DNA of 41,087 bases from Oscillatoriales cyanobacterium USR001 (GTDB taxonomy: Bacteria; Cyanobacteriota; Cyanobacteriia; Cyanobacteriales; Microcoleaceae). How positions within the stretch are numbered: the first letter of the stretch is position 1; each line of letters starts with the position of its first letter. The position numbers and the translations under genes were made by a program. The stretch spans positions 1 through 41,087 of the forward strand of contig MBRE01000058.1 of the NCBI GenBank assembly GCA_001698425.1. The letters run 5' to 3'. This document shows, in pieces, positions 8,280 through 16,035 of this stretch. Under the pieces are notes generated by a model that made no database searches, had not been told where the DNA came from, and saw only the letters and a list, made by a program, of their open reading frames with translations.

Positions 8280-11200
8280 ATGCCTACCCAAAAATCATCT
8301 TTTTTATCTGCAACTTTTGGCAAATTCACAGGTTCCTTATCTATTCGCTATATTCTGCCTGTGATTATAGTCACCCCCTTACTTGGGGCTTCCACAGCCA
8401 TCGGCTGGTTAAGTTTTCAAGCTGGTAAACATGAGATTCAAAATCTCATTTTACAACTTAGTGAAAAATCCACTAAAATGATCGACCACGATGTTCACAG
8501 TTATTTAGAAAGACCAGAAATATTGTTAACTTCCCAATTAAATCCCATTCAAAATAGCAACTTAAATATTGATAAACCCTTAGAATTACAACGCTATTTT
8601 TGGCAAGTATTAAAACAAAAAAATTCCTTGAACGTCATCTACATGGGAACTGAAAATGGCAACTATATATCTGTTGAAAAAAAAGGAAATAATTTTGTAG
8701 CAGGAGACTCAACTAACTACAATTTACAAGCTTATGAGCTTGATGAACAAGGAAATCGCGGTAAATTCCTAGAATCTTTAAATTACGATCACCGCACTCG
8801 TCCCTGGTATCAATTGCCTAAAAATGCAGGATCTCCTATCTGGACTCCCGTTTATGTATTTGGAGACACTAACACGATCGGCATTGGCTTTTCTATTCCG
8901 ATATACGATCGCAAATCAGGGATTTTTCAAGGTGTAATCGCTACAGATTTAACGCTATGGCAAATTAGCAATTTTTTGAAGGATCTCGAACTGAGCCCAA
9001 ATGGAAAAGCATTAATTGTAGAACAAACGGGTAAGATGGTGGCAGCTTCAACTTTAGAAACCCCTTTTAAAAATGTGAATAATGAAGCAAAACGCTTAGA
9101 TATTACAGAAAGCCAAGATCCTCTGATTAAAGCTACTGGAGACTATTTAATCAAAACCTTCAAAAGTTTAGATAAAATTCAAAATAAACAATGGTTAACT
9201 TTCACAGTTAAAGGAGAACCACAATTCGTACAAGTAACTCCCCTGGAAACTAAACAGGGAATTAATTGGTTAATGGTAGTTGTAATTCCTGAATCCGACT
9301 TCATGGAACGAATCAACGCCAATAATCGTAACAGTATTATGCTCTGTCTTGGTACTCTAATTATTTCTGTTGTAGTCGGGATTCTCACTGCTAGATGGAT
9401 GACACGCCCGATGCAGAAAGTTGCCGAAGCTTCCGCAGAAATTGCCGCCGGCAACCTAGAACAAAAAATCGCCCCTAGCAACATTATTGAAATCGGCAAA
9501 TTAGCAAATTCTTTCAATAGTATGGCAAAGCAACTGAAAGAATCATTTATTACTTTAGAGAAGCAAAACGAAGAGTTAAAGCAGTTAGATAAACTTAAAA
9601 ATGAGTTTCTTGCTAATACTTCCCATGAACTTCGGACCCCACTAAATGGCATTATAGGAATTGCTGAATCTCTGATTGACGGCGCAACAGGGGAACTTCC
9701 CCAAAACACACAAGCTAACCTTAATTTAATCGTTTTTAGTGGTCGCCGTCTGTCTAGTTTAGTTAACGATATTCTCGACTTTTCTAAACTCAGGGAAGGG
9801 AACTTAGAACTACAATTCAAACCTATTGACATACGTTCTCTTGCTAATATGGTGGTCAGCCTGAGTCAACCTTTAGTTGGCAATAAAAATTTACAACTAA
9901 TTAATGCCATTCCTGCCGATCTTCGACCCGCAGAAGCAGACGAAAATCGACTACAACAAATACTGTATAATTTGATTGGGAATGCTATTAAATTTACCCA
10001 TGATGGAACTATCACAGTATCAGCAGAAGTATTACCCAATGACGATAAATTAGCAATTAGTATCACAGACACTGGTATTGGTATCCCCGAAGATAAATTT
10101 GAGATCATCTTTGAATCTTTTGAACAAGGAGAAGGTTCTACAGCTAGAACCTATGGCGGTACTGGATTAGGACTAGCTGTAACTAAACAATTAGTTGAAT
10201 TACACGGCGGTAAAATTAGCGTTAAATCTCAAGTGGGAGTTGGTTCTCAATTTACATTTACTTTACCAATTTCTAAGGGAGAAGCGGAACAAAGTGCAGA
10301 AATTACTTTAATTCAAGAGCGTGTTAGTATTCCACTCCCAGAGATTTCCTTCCCCACAATTCCAGAGTTTTCATTTACAAATAAAAACAAACAAATCAAA
10401 AATAATGCAGCGGTGACAGTGGGTACAGAGGGGATTAAAGTTTTAATTGTTGATGATGAACCTGTGAATCTTCAGGTACTTTTTAATATTTTATCTTTAC
10501 AAAATTATGAAATTTATCAAGCAAATAATGGGGAAGAAGCTCTATCAATAATTGAGCAAGGTTTAAAACCAGACATTATTTTGCTCGATGTAATGATGCC
10601 GAGAATGACTGGTTATGAAGTCACACAAAAACTACGGGAAAGCTACATTTCTAGCGAATTACCAATTTTGCTATTAACAGCTAAAAATCAAGTTCAAGAT
10701 ATTGTCATTGGTTTAAATTCTGGTGCTAATGATTATCTGAGTAAACCCGTTGCTAAAGATGAATTACTTGCCCGGATGCGTACTCAAATTAATATGTCTC
10801 GCCTGATTGCTGAAAATTTCCGCTTGGGTGCTGAGTTAGATGTAACACGGAAGTTGCAACAGATGATGTTACCGACACAGGAGGAATTAGAAGCAATTGA
10901 GGGGTTAGAAATTGCCGGGTTTATGGAACCAGCAGACGAGGTTGGGGGTGACTATTACGATGTGTTGCAACACAATGGAATGGTGAAAATTGGTATTGGG
11001 GATGTGACGGGACATGGGTTAGAAAGTGGAATGTTAATGTTGATGGCGCAAACAGCTATTAGAACACTATTGCAAAGTGAAGAATCCGATCCCGTGCGAT
11101 TTTTAAGTGTCTTAAATCAGGCTCTATATGGTAATATCCAACGTATGGATTTTGATAAAAATATGACATTGGCTTTAGTAAATTATGCCAATGGAGTGCT

Positions 11201-11564
11201 AAAATTGAGCGGTCAACATGAGGAAATGATTGTTGTTCGTTCTGATGGTGAAGTGGAGTTAATTGATACAATGAATCTTGGTTTCCCTATTGGTTTAGAT
11301 GAGGATATTACTGACTGGATAGCGGAGGAGGAAGTTAAGTTAAATCAAGGTGATGTAGTGATATTATATACGGATGGGATTACTGAAGCTAAGGATATGA
11401 ATCGAGAGCTATATGGATTAGAAAGACTGATGGAAGTGGCGAAAAATAATTATCAGCATTCAGCTGTAGAAATTAGAGAGGCTATTATTGATGATGTCCG
11501 GCAACATATTGGTAGTCAAGTTGTTTTTGATGATATTACTTTACTGGTATTGAAACAAAAATAA
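8280..11564 (+). CDS. Cache-HAMP hybrid histidine kinase with receiver and SpoIIE/PP2C phosphatase domain, 1094 aa
   Basis: Membrane signalling protein. Order seen: TM1 (about 23-46); extracytoplasmic double-Cache sensor (about 50-345, with RTRPWYQ and a GFSIPIY strand); TM2 (352-371); HAMP (about 370-424); HisKA with His449 in NTSHELRTP; HATPase_c with NLIGNAIKF, DTGIGIPE and GGTGLGL; receiver (719-835) with acidic pocket VDDE, phospho-acceptor Asp770, Thr800 and Lys822; then a SpoIIE-type PPM phosphatase (about 870-1092) with metal ligands Asp891 (VGGDYYD), Asp908 (GDVTGHG) and Asp1084-Asp1085 (DDIT). All catalytic residues look intact. The likely logic is that the kinase phosphorylates its own receiver, which gates the phosphatase acting on an anti-sigma-antagonist-like target; this is inferred from family knowledge. 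No partner is adjacent. Confidence 0.93.
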   Translation: MPTQKSSFLSATFGKFTGSLSIRYILPVIIVTPLLGASTAIGWLSFQAGKHEIQNLILQLSEKSTKMIDHDVHSYLERPEILLTSQLNPIQNSNLNIDKPLELQRYFWQVLKQKNSLNVIYMGTENGNYISVEKKGNNFVAGDSTNYNLQAYELDEQGNRGKFLESLNYDHRTRPWYQLPKNAGSPIWTPVYVFGDTNTIGIGFSIPIYDRKSGIFQGVIATDLTLWQISNFLKDLELSPNGKALIVEQTGKMVAASTLETPFKNVNNEAKRLDITESQDPLIKATGDYLIKTFKSLDKIQNKQWLTFTVKGEPQFVQVTPLETKQGINWLMVVVIPESDFMERINANNRNSIMLCLGTLIISVVVGILTARWMTRPMQKVAEASAEIAAGNLEQKIAPSNIIEIGKLANSFNSMAKQLKESFITLEKQNEELKQLDKLKNEFLANTSHELRTPLNGIIGIAESLIDGATGELPQNTQANLNLIVFSGRRLSSLVNDILDFSKLREGNLELQFKPIDIRSLANMVVSLSQPLVGNKNLQLINAIPADLRPAEADENRLQQILYNLIGNAIKFTHDGTITVSAEVLPNDDKLAISITDTGIGIPEDKFEIIFESFEQGEGSTARTYGGTGLGLAVTKQLVELHGGKISVKSQVGVGSQFTFTLPISKGEAEQSAEITLIQERVSIPLPEISFPTIPEFSFTNKNKQIKNNAAVTVGTEGIKVLIVDDEPVNLQVLFNILSLQNYEIYQANNGEEALSIIEQGLKPDIILLDVMMPRMTGYEVTQKLRESYISSELPILLLTAKNQVQDIVIGLNSGANDYLSKPVAKDELLARMRTQINMSRLIAENFRLGAELDVTRKLQQMMLPTQEELEAIEGLEIAGFMEPADEVGGDYYDVLQHNGMVKIGIGDVTGHGLESGMLMLMAQTAIRTLLQSEESDPVRFLSVLNQALYGNIQRMDFDKNMTLALVNYANGVLKLSGQHEEMIVVRSDGEVELIDTMNLGFPIGLDEDITDWIAEEEVKLNQGDVVILYTDGITEAKDMNRELYGLERLMEVAKNNYQHSAVEIREAIIDDVRQHIGSQVVFDDITLLVLKQK

Positions 11565-11584
11565 AAAGTGCAGGAATTACTCAG

Positions 11585-11641
11585 CATTCTTCTTCCTTCT
11601 TCCCTCTTCCTTCTTCCCTCTTCCTTCTTCCTTCTTCCTTC
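11585..11641. repeat. Polypyrimidine CTTCCTTCTTCC tract
   Basis: About 55 bases of almost pure C/T in imperfect 6-7-mers (TTCTTCC, CTCTTCC) end seven bases before the ATG of the DNA methyltransferase gene. The tract occupies the place of the ribosome binding site, and no Shine-Dalgarno sequence is visible. The repeat count could vary by slippage. Confidence 0.75.
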
Positions 11642-11647
11642 GCCATA

Positions 11648-12841
11648 ATGAATAAGCGTTATTGCATTTTCTCTTTTTTTGCAGGTTCAGGGTTTCTTGA
11701 TTTGGGTTTTGAATTGAGTGGTTTTCATATAGCCTATGTCAATGAGATATTTTCGCCATTTATGCAGGCTTACCGCTACTCTCGGCAATGTCTAAATTTG
11801 CCATTACCAGAATATGGCTATTCTGAAGGAGAGGCAGCAGATGTTACTCGGTTAATAGCAGGAGAAACTGCATTACATTTGGGAGAATTAGTCAAGGATA
11901 GCAGGAGGAATAATGAGATGGTTGGGTTTATTGCTGGACCGCCTTGTCCTGACTTTTCTGTGGGTGGGAAAAATCGAGGTCAGGAAGGTGATAAGGGTAG
12001 GCTTTCTGCGGCTTATGTTGAGTTAATTTGTCAGCAACAGCCGGATTTTTTCTTGTTTGAAAATGTGAAAGGTTTGTGGAGAACTCAAAAGCATCGAGTG
12101 TTTTTTGAGGATTGTAAAAATCGACTAAATCAAGCTGGTTATGTGTTAACTGAACGTTTGATTAATGCGATCGAGTATGGCGTGCCACAGGATAGAGATA
12201 GAATAATTTTGCTAGGTTTTCGTAAGGATTTAATTAAGGAGATGGGAATTAAAATTGATGATAATGACAAGGTTTTACCTGAAGGTTTTTTTCCTTGGAA
12301 TAGTCAGACTTTATATCCTAAATCTCAGGCTTTTGCTTACTCTTGGCCTACGAGAGATTTATTTAAAGAAGATTCGATTTTGCCTTGTGTAGATGGTATT
12401 CCTCAAGAGTTAACTGTTGAGTCTTGGTTTCAGCAAAATGATGTGATGAATCATCCGAATGCTGAACACTGTTTTCAGCCTAAAGCTGGGATAAAAAGGT
12501 TTGCAGTTGTGGATGAGGGAGATGATTCGAGAAAGTCGTTTAAGCGGTTACATAGATGGCGTTATTCGCCGACAGCTTGCTATGGGAATAATGAGGTACA
12601 TTTACATCCTTATAAAGTGCGTCGGCTGTCGGTGGCGGAGGTGTTGGCGATTCAATCTTTGCCTAAAGATTTTGTGTTGCCGGCGGCGATGACTTTAACT
12701 AATATGTTTAAAACTGTGGGGAATGGTGTACCTTTTTTGGCGGCGCAAGGGATTGCTAAAAGTATGATTGAGTTTTTGGAGGTTAGAGAGTGGGATGATT
12801 ATGGAAAAATCAGTCGCAAAATACCTGAGAAAAGTCTATAA
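11648..12841 (+). CDS. DNA (cytosine-5-)-methyltransferase, apparently solitary
   Basis: Transfers methyl from S-adenosylmethionine to cytosine C5 in DNA. m5C motifs in order: I FFAGSGFLDLGFE (10-22); IV GPPCPDFSVGG with catalytic Cys100 (Pro-Asp instead of the common Gln after Cys-Pro/Cys); VI FENV (137-140); VIII QDRDRI (181-186); IX RRLSVAEVLAIQSLP (325-339); X VGNGVPFLAAQ (357-367). The target recognition region lies around 200-323. The 397-aa length is normal. No restriction endonuclease is next to it (miaB follows after 62 bp), so it behaves as an orphan methylase. CGATCG, the core of HIP1, is a known m5C target in cyanobacteria and is a reasonable guess, but specificity cannot be read from the sequence. 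Confidence 0.92.
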   Translation: MNKRYCIFSFFAGSGFLDLGFELSGFHIAYVNEIFSPFMQAYRYSRQCLNLPLPEYGYSEGEAADVTRLIAGETALHLGELVKDSRRNNEMVGFIAGPPCPDFSVGGKNRGQEGDKGRLSAAYVELICQQQPDFFLFENVKGLWRTQKHRVFFEDCKNRLNQAGYVLTERLINAIEYGVPQDRDRIILLGFRKDLIKEMGIKIDDNDKVLPEGFFPWNSQTLYPKSQAFAYSWPTRDLFKEDSILPCVDGIPQELTVESWFQQNDVMNHPNAEHCFQPKAGIKRFAVVDEGDDSRKSFKRLHRWRYSPTACYGNNEVHLHPYKVRRLSVAEVLAIQSLPKDFVLPAAMTLTNMFKTVGNGVPFLAAQGIAKSMIEFLEVREWDDYGKISRKIPEKSL

Positions 12842-12903
12842 TTTAAGTCTATAATTTATCAAGGTTTAAAACCTTGGTTCTATAAGTTGCCCATAGTAAA
12901 CCC

Positions 12904-14244
12904 ATGACTGTTACTCCCCGCCGCTATCACATTACTACTTTCGGATGCCAGATGAACAAAGCCGACTCAGAACGTATGGCCGGCATCCTAGAAAATATGG
13001 GTTTCCAGTGGTCTGAAGACCCCAACGAAGCCAACTTAATTCTCTACAATACTTGTAGCATTCGAGATAGTGCCGAACACAAGGTTTATTCCTATTTGGG
13101 AAGACAAGCCGGCCGTAAACGTTTGGAACCGGAACTAACTTTAATTGTAGCTGGATGTGTTGCTCAACAAGAAGGTGAAGCTTTGCTTAGAAGAGTGCCT
13201 GAATTAGATTTGGTTATGGGTCCGCAACACGCAAATCGCTTACAAGATTTGTTGGAACAAGTGTTTGATGGCAATCAAGTAGTGGCTACTGATGCTATTC
13301 ATATTATGGAGGATATTACTAAGCCGCGTCGTGATAGTAAGGTGACGGCTTGGGTGAATGTAATTTATGGCTGTAATGAACGTTGTACTTATTGTGTAGT
13401 GCCGAATGTGCGGGGTGTGGAACAGTCAAGAACTCCTGAAGCAATTCGCGCGGAAATGGAGGAATTAGGTCGCCAAGGTTATAAGGAAGTAACTTTATTA
13501 GGGCAAAATATTGATGCCTATGGTCGCGATTTGCCGGGTACAAAAGCTGATGGTAGCCATCAGTATACTTTGACAGATTTGCTTTATTATGTAAGTGATG
13601 TTCCGGGAATTGAGCGGATTCGTTTTGCGACTAGCCACCCGCGCTATTTTACGGAAAGATTGATTAAGGCTTGTGCGGAATTGCCGAGGGTTTGCGAACA
13701 TTTTCATATTCCTTTTCAGTCGGGGGATAATGATATTTTGAAGGCGATGGCGCGGGGTTATACTCAGGAAAAATATCGCCGAATTATTGATACAATTCGG
13801 GAATATATGCCGGATGCTTCTATTAGTGCTGATGCGATCGTGGGTTTTCCTGGGGAAACAGAGGTACAGTTTGAAAAGACGTTACAATTAGTGGCTGAGA
13901 TGGGGTTTGATTTGGTGAATACGGCGGCTTATTCGCCTCGACCGGCGACTCCGGCGGCTTTGTGGGATAATCAGTTAAGTGAGGAGGTAAAGGCTGATAG
14001 GTTGCAAAGGTTAAATTATGTTGTTACTCAAACTGCGATCGCACGTTCTCAGCGTTATTTAGGAAGGATTGAAGAGGTGTTAGTAGAAGAACAAAATCAA
14101 AAAGATGCGAGTCAGGTTATGGGCCGGGGGCGTGGTAATCGCTTGACTTTTTTACCAGGTGATATTACCGAATTAAGGGGTAAGTTGGTGCAGGTAAAAA
14201 TTACTGATGTTCGGGCATTCAGTTTGACAGGCGATCTGGTATAA
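12904..14244 (+). CDS. miaB: tRNA-2-methylthio-N6-dimethylallyladenosine synthase
   Basis: Radical-SAM methylthiotransferase that adds the 2-methylthio group to i6A37 of tRNAs reading U-starting codons. The N-terminal UPF0004 domain carries the auxiliary-cluster cysteines Cys15 (TFGCQMN), Cys51 (NTCSIRD) and Cys85 (VAGCVAQ). The radical-SAM CxxxCxxC is Cys157-Cys161-Cys164 ([10 protein letters not shown]). A C-terminal TRAM domain (about 380-446) ends the 446-aa protein. Full length with no disruption. The last codons contain an extended -10 promoter for the lipoprotein gene that follows 38 bp later. Confidence 0.96.
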   Translation: MTVTPRRYHITTFGCQMNKADSERMAGILENMGFQWSEDPNEANLILYNTCSIRDSAEHKVYSYLGRQAGRKRLEPELTLIVAGCVAQQEGEALLRRVPELDLVMGPQHANRLQDLLEQVFDGNQVVATDAIHIMEDITKPRRDSKVTAWVNVIYGCNERCTYCVVPNVRGVEQSRTPEAIRAEMEELGRQGYKEVTLLGQNIDAYGRDLPGTKADGSHQYTLTDLLYYVSDVPGIERIRFATSHPRYFTERLIKACAELPRVCEHFHIPFQSGDNDILKAMARGYTQEKYRRIIDTIREYMPDASISADAIVGFPGETEVQFEKTLQLVAEMGFDLVNTAAYSPRPATPAALWDNQLSEEVKADRLQRLNYVVTQTAIARSQRYLGRIEEVLVEEQNQKDASQVMGRGRGNRLTFLPGDITELRGKLVQVKITDVRAFSLTGDLV

Positions 14245-14245
14245 T
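14237..14245 (+). promoter_or_regulatory. Extended -10 promoter overlapping the miaB stop codon
   Basis: TGGTATAAT at 14237-14245 is a perfect extended -10 (TGnTATAAT), and the miaB stop codon TAA is part of the hexamer. A transcript would start near 14252, leaving about a 31-base leader before the lipoprotein ATG at 14283. A TTGACA lies nearby (14224-14229), but its 10-bp spacing is too short for a normal -35. Confidence 0.45.
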
Positions 14246-14282
14246 GGCTCAGTTTCATTAATTCACAAATGAGGTTCTAATA

Positions 14283-14993
14283 ATGAAGACATTAAAACCA
14301 GTTAATTTTCTCAGGGATATTCAAGGTAAAAAGTTGTTTGGATTGATGGTAATTTCGGGAGTTTTTGGGATTAGTTTGTTTGGTTGCGCTCAAGAAACGC
14401 CAGCACCGGAAGCTAGTAAACCTACGGGAAGTGTTACTGCAAAACCTAGTCCAGCGACAACAGTAAAATCTACTCCAGCAAATACAACTACTAAGCCTAG
14501 TCCAGCGACAACAGTAAAATCTACTCCAGCAAATACAACTACTAAGCCTAGTCCAACTACAACTACTAAGCCTAGTCCAACTACAACCACTAAGCCTAGT
14601 CCAACTACAACACCTCAAGCGAATCAAACAACTCAAACTGATTTACCAAAGCCTAATCCAAAAGGTGACTATTCAAGGACATCGCATAAGTTTTGGCAGG
14701 TTGTCGATCCGAGTGGGAAAGGTGTTAGTTGTCGAATGGGGAAATCAACTATTGAACAAATACAAACTCCCGGTAATTCTGTAGTATTGGATATTGGTAG
14801 CTGGCCTGTTATTGGTAATTTTAAACAGGGGCAAACTTTTGAAATTGACCCCGGTCCTGCGGGTTTTGGCACGTTATCTGATACTAAGAAAGAACCTTGG
14901 ATTTTTGTGGACAAAAGTTCGGATAAGGGTGCGCCTACTAAGTGTTTTGTTCGGGCTAGTAGCAGTTTTGTAAAGCCAATTCAGTCCAAATAG
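14283..14993 (+). CDS. Putative lipoprotein with Thr/Pro repeat linker, 236 aa
   Basis: The N-terminal basic/hydrophobic segment ends in a lipobox-like LFGC with Cys35, so the protein is probably lipid-anchored and exported. Residues about 50-120 are a low-complexity Lys-Pro-Ser-Pro-Thr linker encoded by two exact 51-bp tandem units (14445-14495, 14496-14546) and then 24-bp units from 14547. The C-terminal domain (about 125-236) has a GKGVSCRMG segment, two Cys residues and a beta-rich pattern suggesting an SH3-like fold; I do not recognise the function. It has its own promoter inside the end of miaB. A palindromic repeat separates it from the convergent protease gene. Confidence 0.7.
   Translation: MKTLKPVNFLRDIQGKKLFGLMVISGVFGISLFGCAQETPAPEASKPTGSVTAKPSPATTVKSTPANTTTKPSPATTVKSTPANTTTKPSPTTTTKPSPTTTTKPSPTTTPQANQTTQTDLPKPNPKGDYSRTSHKFWQVVDPSGKGVSCRMGKSTIEQIQTPGNSVVLDIGSWPVIGNFKQGQTFEIDPGPAGFGTLSDTKKEPWIFVDKSSDKGAPTKCFVRASSSFVKPIQSK
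14445..14618 (+). repeat. In-frame tandem repeats in the lipoprotein gene
   Basis: Two identical 51-bp units are followed by three 24-bp units beginning CCTAGTCCAACTACAAC, the last one diverging. All lengths are multiples of three, so changes in copy number would alter only linker length. Confidence 0.9.
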
Positions 14994-15103
14994 TAGGAGA
15001 GATTTTGGTGGAATTGAGGGTTGATAAGGATCAAAAAATTAATACCTTGATGAATTACTGAAACTGACTATCTAGCACTGCTTTCCGTTAGATCCGACAA
15101 TAC

Positions 15104-15177
15104 ATCAAGTTATTTATTTTTCAGTCCTAAATTTGGTTCGTAGTAAGCGCTTTAGCGCTAAAGCGCTTACTACAAAC
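15104..15177. repeat. GTAGTAAGCGC palindromic repeat, copy 1
   Basis: The core at 15141-15172 is a perfect palindrome with 16-base arms and no loop, flanked by GGTTCG and CAAAC. A side module (about 15104-15123, TCAAGTTATTTATTTTTCA) is the reverse complement of the module found beside copies 3 and 4, so here it is flipped relative to them. It lies between the lipoprotein and protease genes, which converge. Confidence 0.85.
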
Positions 15178-15258
15178 TTCGTGGGTGATAATTTTAATTT
15201 TCAATTTACTCTCCTAATTCGGGATTACAATTTATCTGGAAATACCTGGTTATTTCTA

Positions 15259-15714
15259 CTATACCATCAGATATGTTTGCTCTTCATTCATCGGCAATAC
15301 CCGCAGCCGTTGATTTTTCAAATCTGGTTCTAACCCCAACATTTCTAAGGGAATTACACCTAACAAAACTGCTGAAACTCCTTCTGGGAGTTCTAAACAA
15401 TCAAATCTGCCTTCTCTCCCTTCTACAAAAAGTTCGACATCGGCAAAAATTCGACCTTTTTTGATGCCAGCAGATGTTTCTACATCTCTTTCTCCTACTT
15501 GAATTAAACCTAGTTGGCTGATAATTTGAGCGGGTAAAGAGAGCAATGTTGCGCCGGTATCAACTAGGACTCGATCGAGTGTGAGAGTGCGGATTTCATC
15601 AGGGGAAATGAAGCCGCGATCGCTGAGGACTCGATCGATGCGATTGGTGACAGTTATTGTAGTGAGAACTTGACCCATTTGTTTATCTTTTAGGTTCGGT
15701 AGTACAAGTGTCAT
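15259..15714 (-). CDS. Retropepsin-like aspartic protease family protein, 151 aa
   Basis: Clan AA single-domain aspartyl protease fold. The catalytic motif is VLVDTGATLLSLP with Asp52-Thr53-Gly54-Ala55; the flap/Psi-loop equivalent near the C-terminus is VLLGVIPLEMLGLEPD. One DTG per chain means the active form should be a dimer, as in retroviral proteases. No transmembrane segment is seen. It starts 23 bases after the stop of an 82-aa gene, so the two form an operon. Part of that gap and the end of the upstream gene are heptamer-repeat sequence. Substrate unknown. Confidence 0.82.
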   Translation of the reverse strand: MTLVLPNLKDKQMGQVLTTITVTNRIDRVLSDRGFISPDEIRTLTLDRVLVDTGATLLSLPAQIISQLGLIQVGERDVETSAGIKKGRIFADVELFVEGREGRFDCLELPEGVSAVLLGVIPLEMLGLEPDLKNQRLRVLPMNEEQTYLMV

Positions 15715-15733
15715 TTTATTTCACCTCTTTAAA

Positions 15734-15766
15734 TTGGTTAGTGGTTAGTTATTAGTTGTTGGTTAA
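15734..15766. repeat. Heptamer repeat block within the small-gene/protease junction
   Basis: Read on the minus strand it is TTAACCAACAACTAATAACTA followed by ACCACTAACCAA, the TAACNNN heptamer family. It supplies the last codons of the 82-aa protein (NQQLITNH) and lies in the leader of the protease gene in the same orientation as at tuf, rpsJ, nth and recR. Confidence 0.65.
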
Positions 15767-15986
15767 TGAGTTTTGCGATCGCTATTGGTTCTCCATCTTC
15801 AAGAGTGTAAATATCAGGCTCATCGTGCAGGAATTGAAATGATCCTCCGCTTTGGGCTAACTGGGTTATTTCCAAAGTCGAAGGATAGGGAATGTTACTA
15901 AATAATTTAGCTTTTATTAGCAATTGTTCTTCTTCTGAGAGTGTCTGGATGATTTGTACTAAGGATTCAATCAGTTTTGTGTTCAT
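15738..15986 (-). CDS. Small hypothetical protein, 82 aa, upstream of the protease
   Basis: Begins MNTKLIESLVQIIQTLSEEE, an amphipathic helix followed by a Glu-rich turn, then a short acidic segment (DEPDIYTLEDGEP) and a terminal helix. I do not recognise the family. The helix-then-acidic layout resembles small partner or antitoxin-like proteins, but no DNA-binding motif is clear. It is first in a two-gene operon with the retropepsin-like protease, suggesting it could be that enzyme's partner or substrate (inference). Its C-terminus runs into a heptamer repeat and may have been altered by it. Confidence 0.6.
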   Translation of the reverse strand: MNTKLIESLVQIIQTLSEEEQLLIKAKLFSNIPYPSTLEITQLAQSGGSFQFLHDEPDIYTLEDGEPIAIAKLINQQLITNH

Positions 15987-16035
15987 AGCTTAAAATCTGT
16001 GGAGATGTTTTATTTTACTTCAATGTCGCCTCAGT

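Noticed and set aside
12858..12880. CAAGGTTT/AAACCTTG hairpin after the methyltransferase gene as a terminator
   Set aside because: AT-rich stem with almost no loop and no T-run; too weak to call.
14224..14245. TTGACA plus TATAAT as a standard promoter at the end of miaB
   Set aside because: The spacing is only 10 bp; the site is better read as an extended -10 without a -35.
15133..15464. Two open frames on the plus strand opposite the protease gene
   Set aside because: One starts inside the palindromic repeat, and both run antisense to a well-supported retropepsin gene; no family features.
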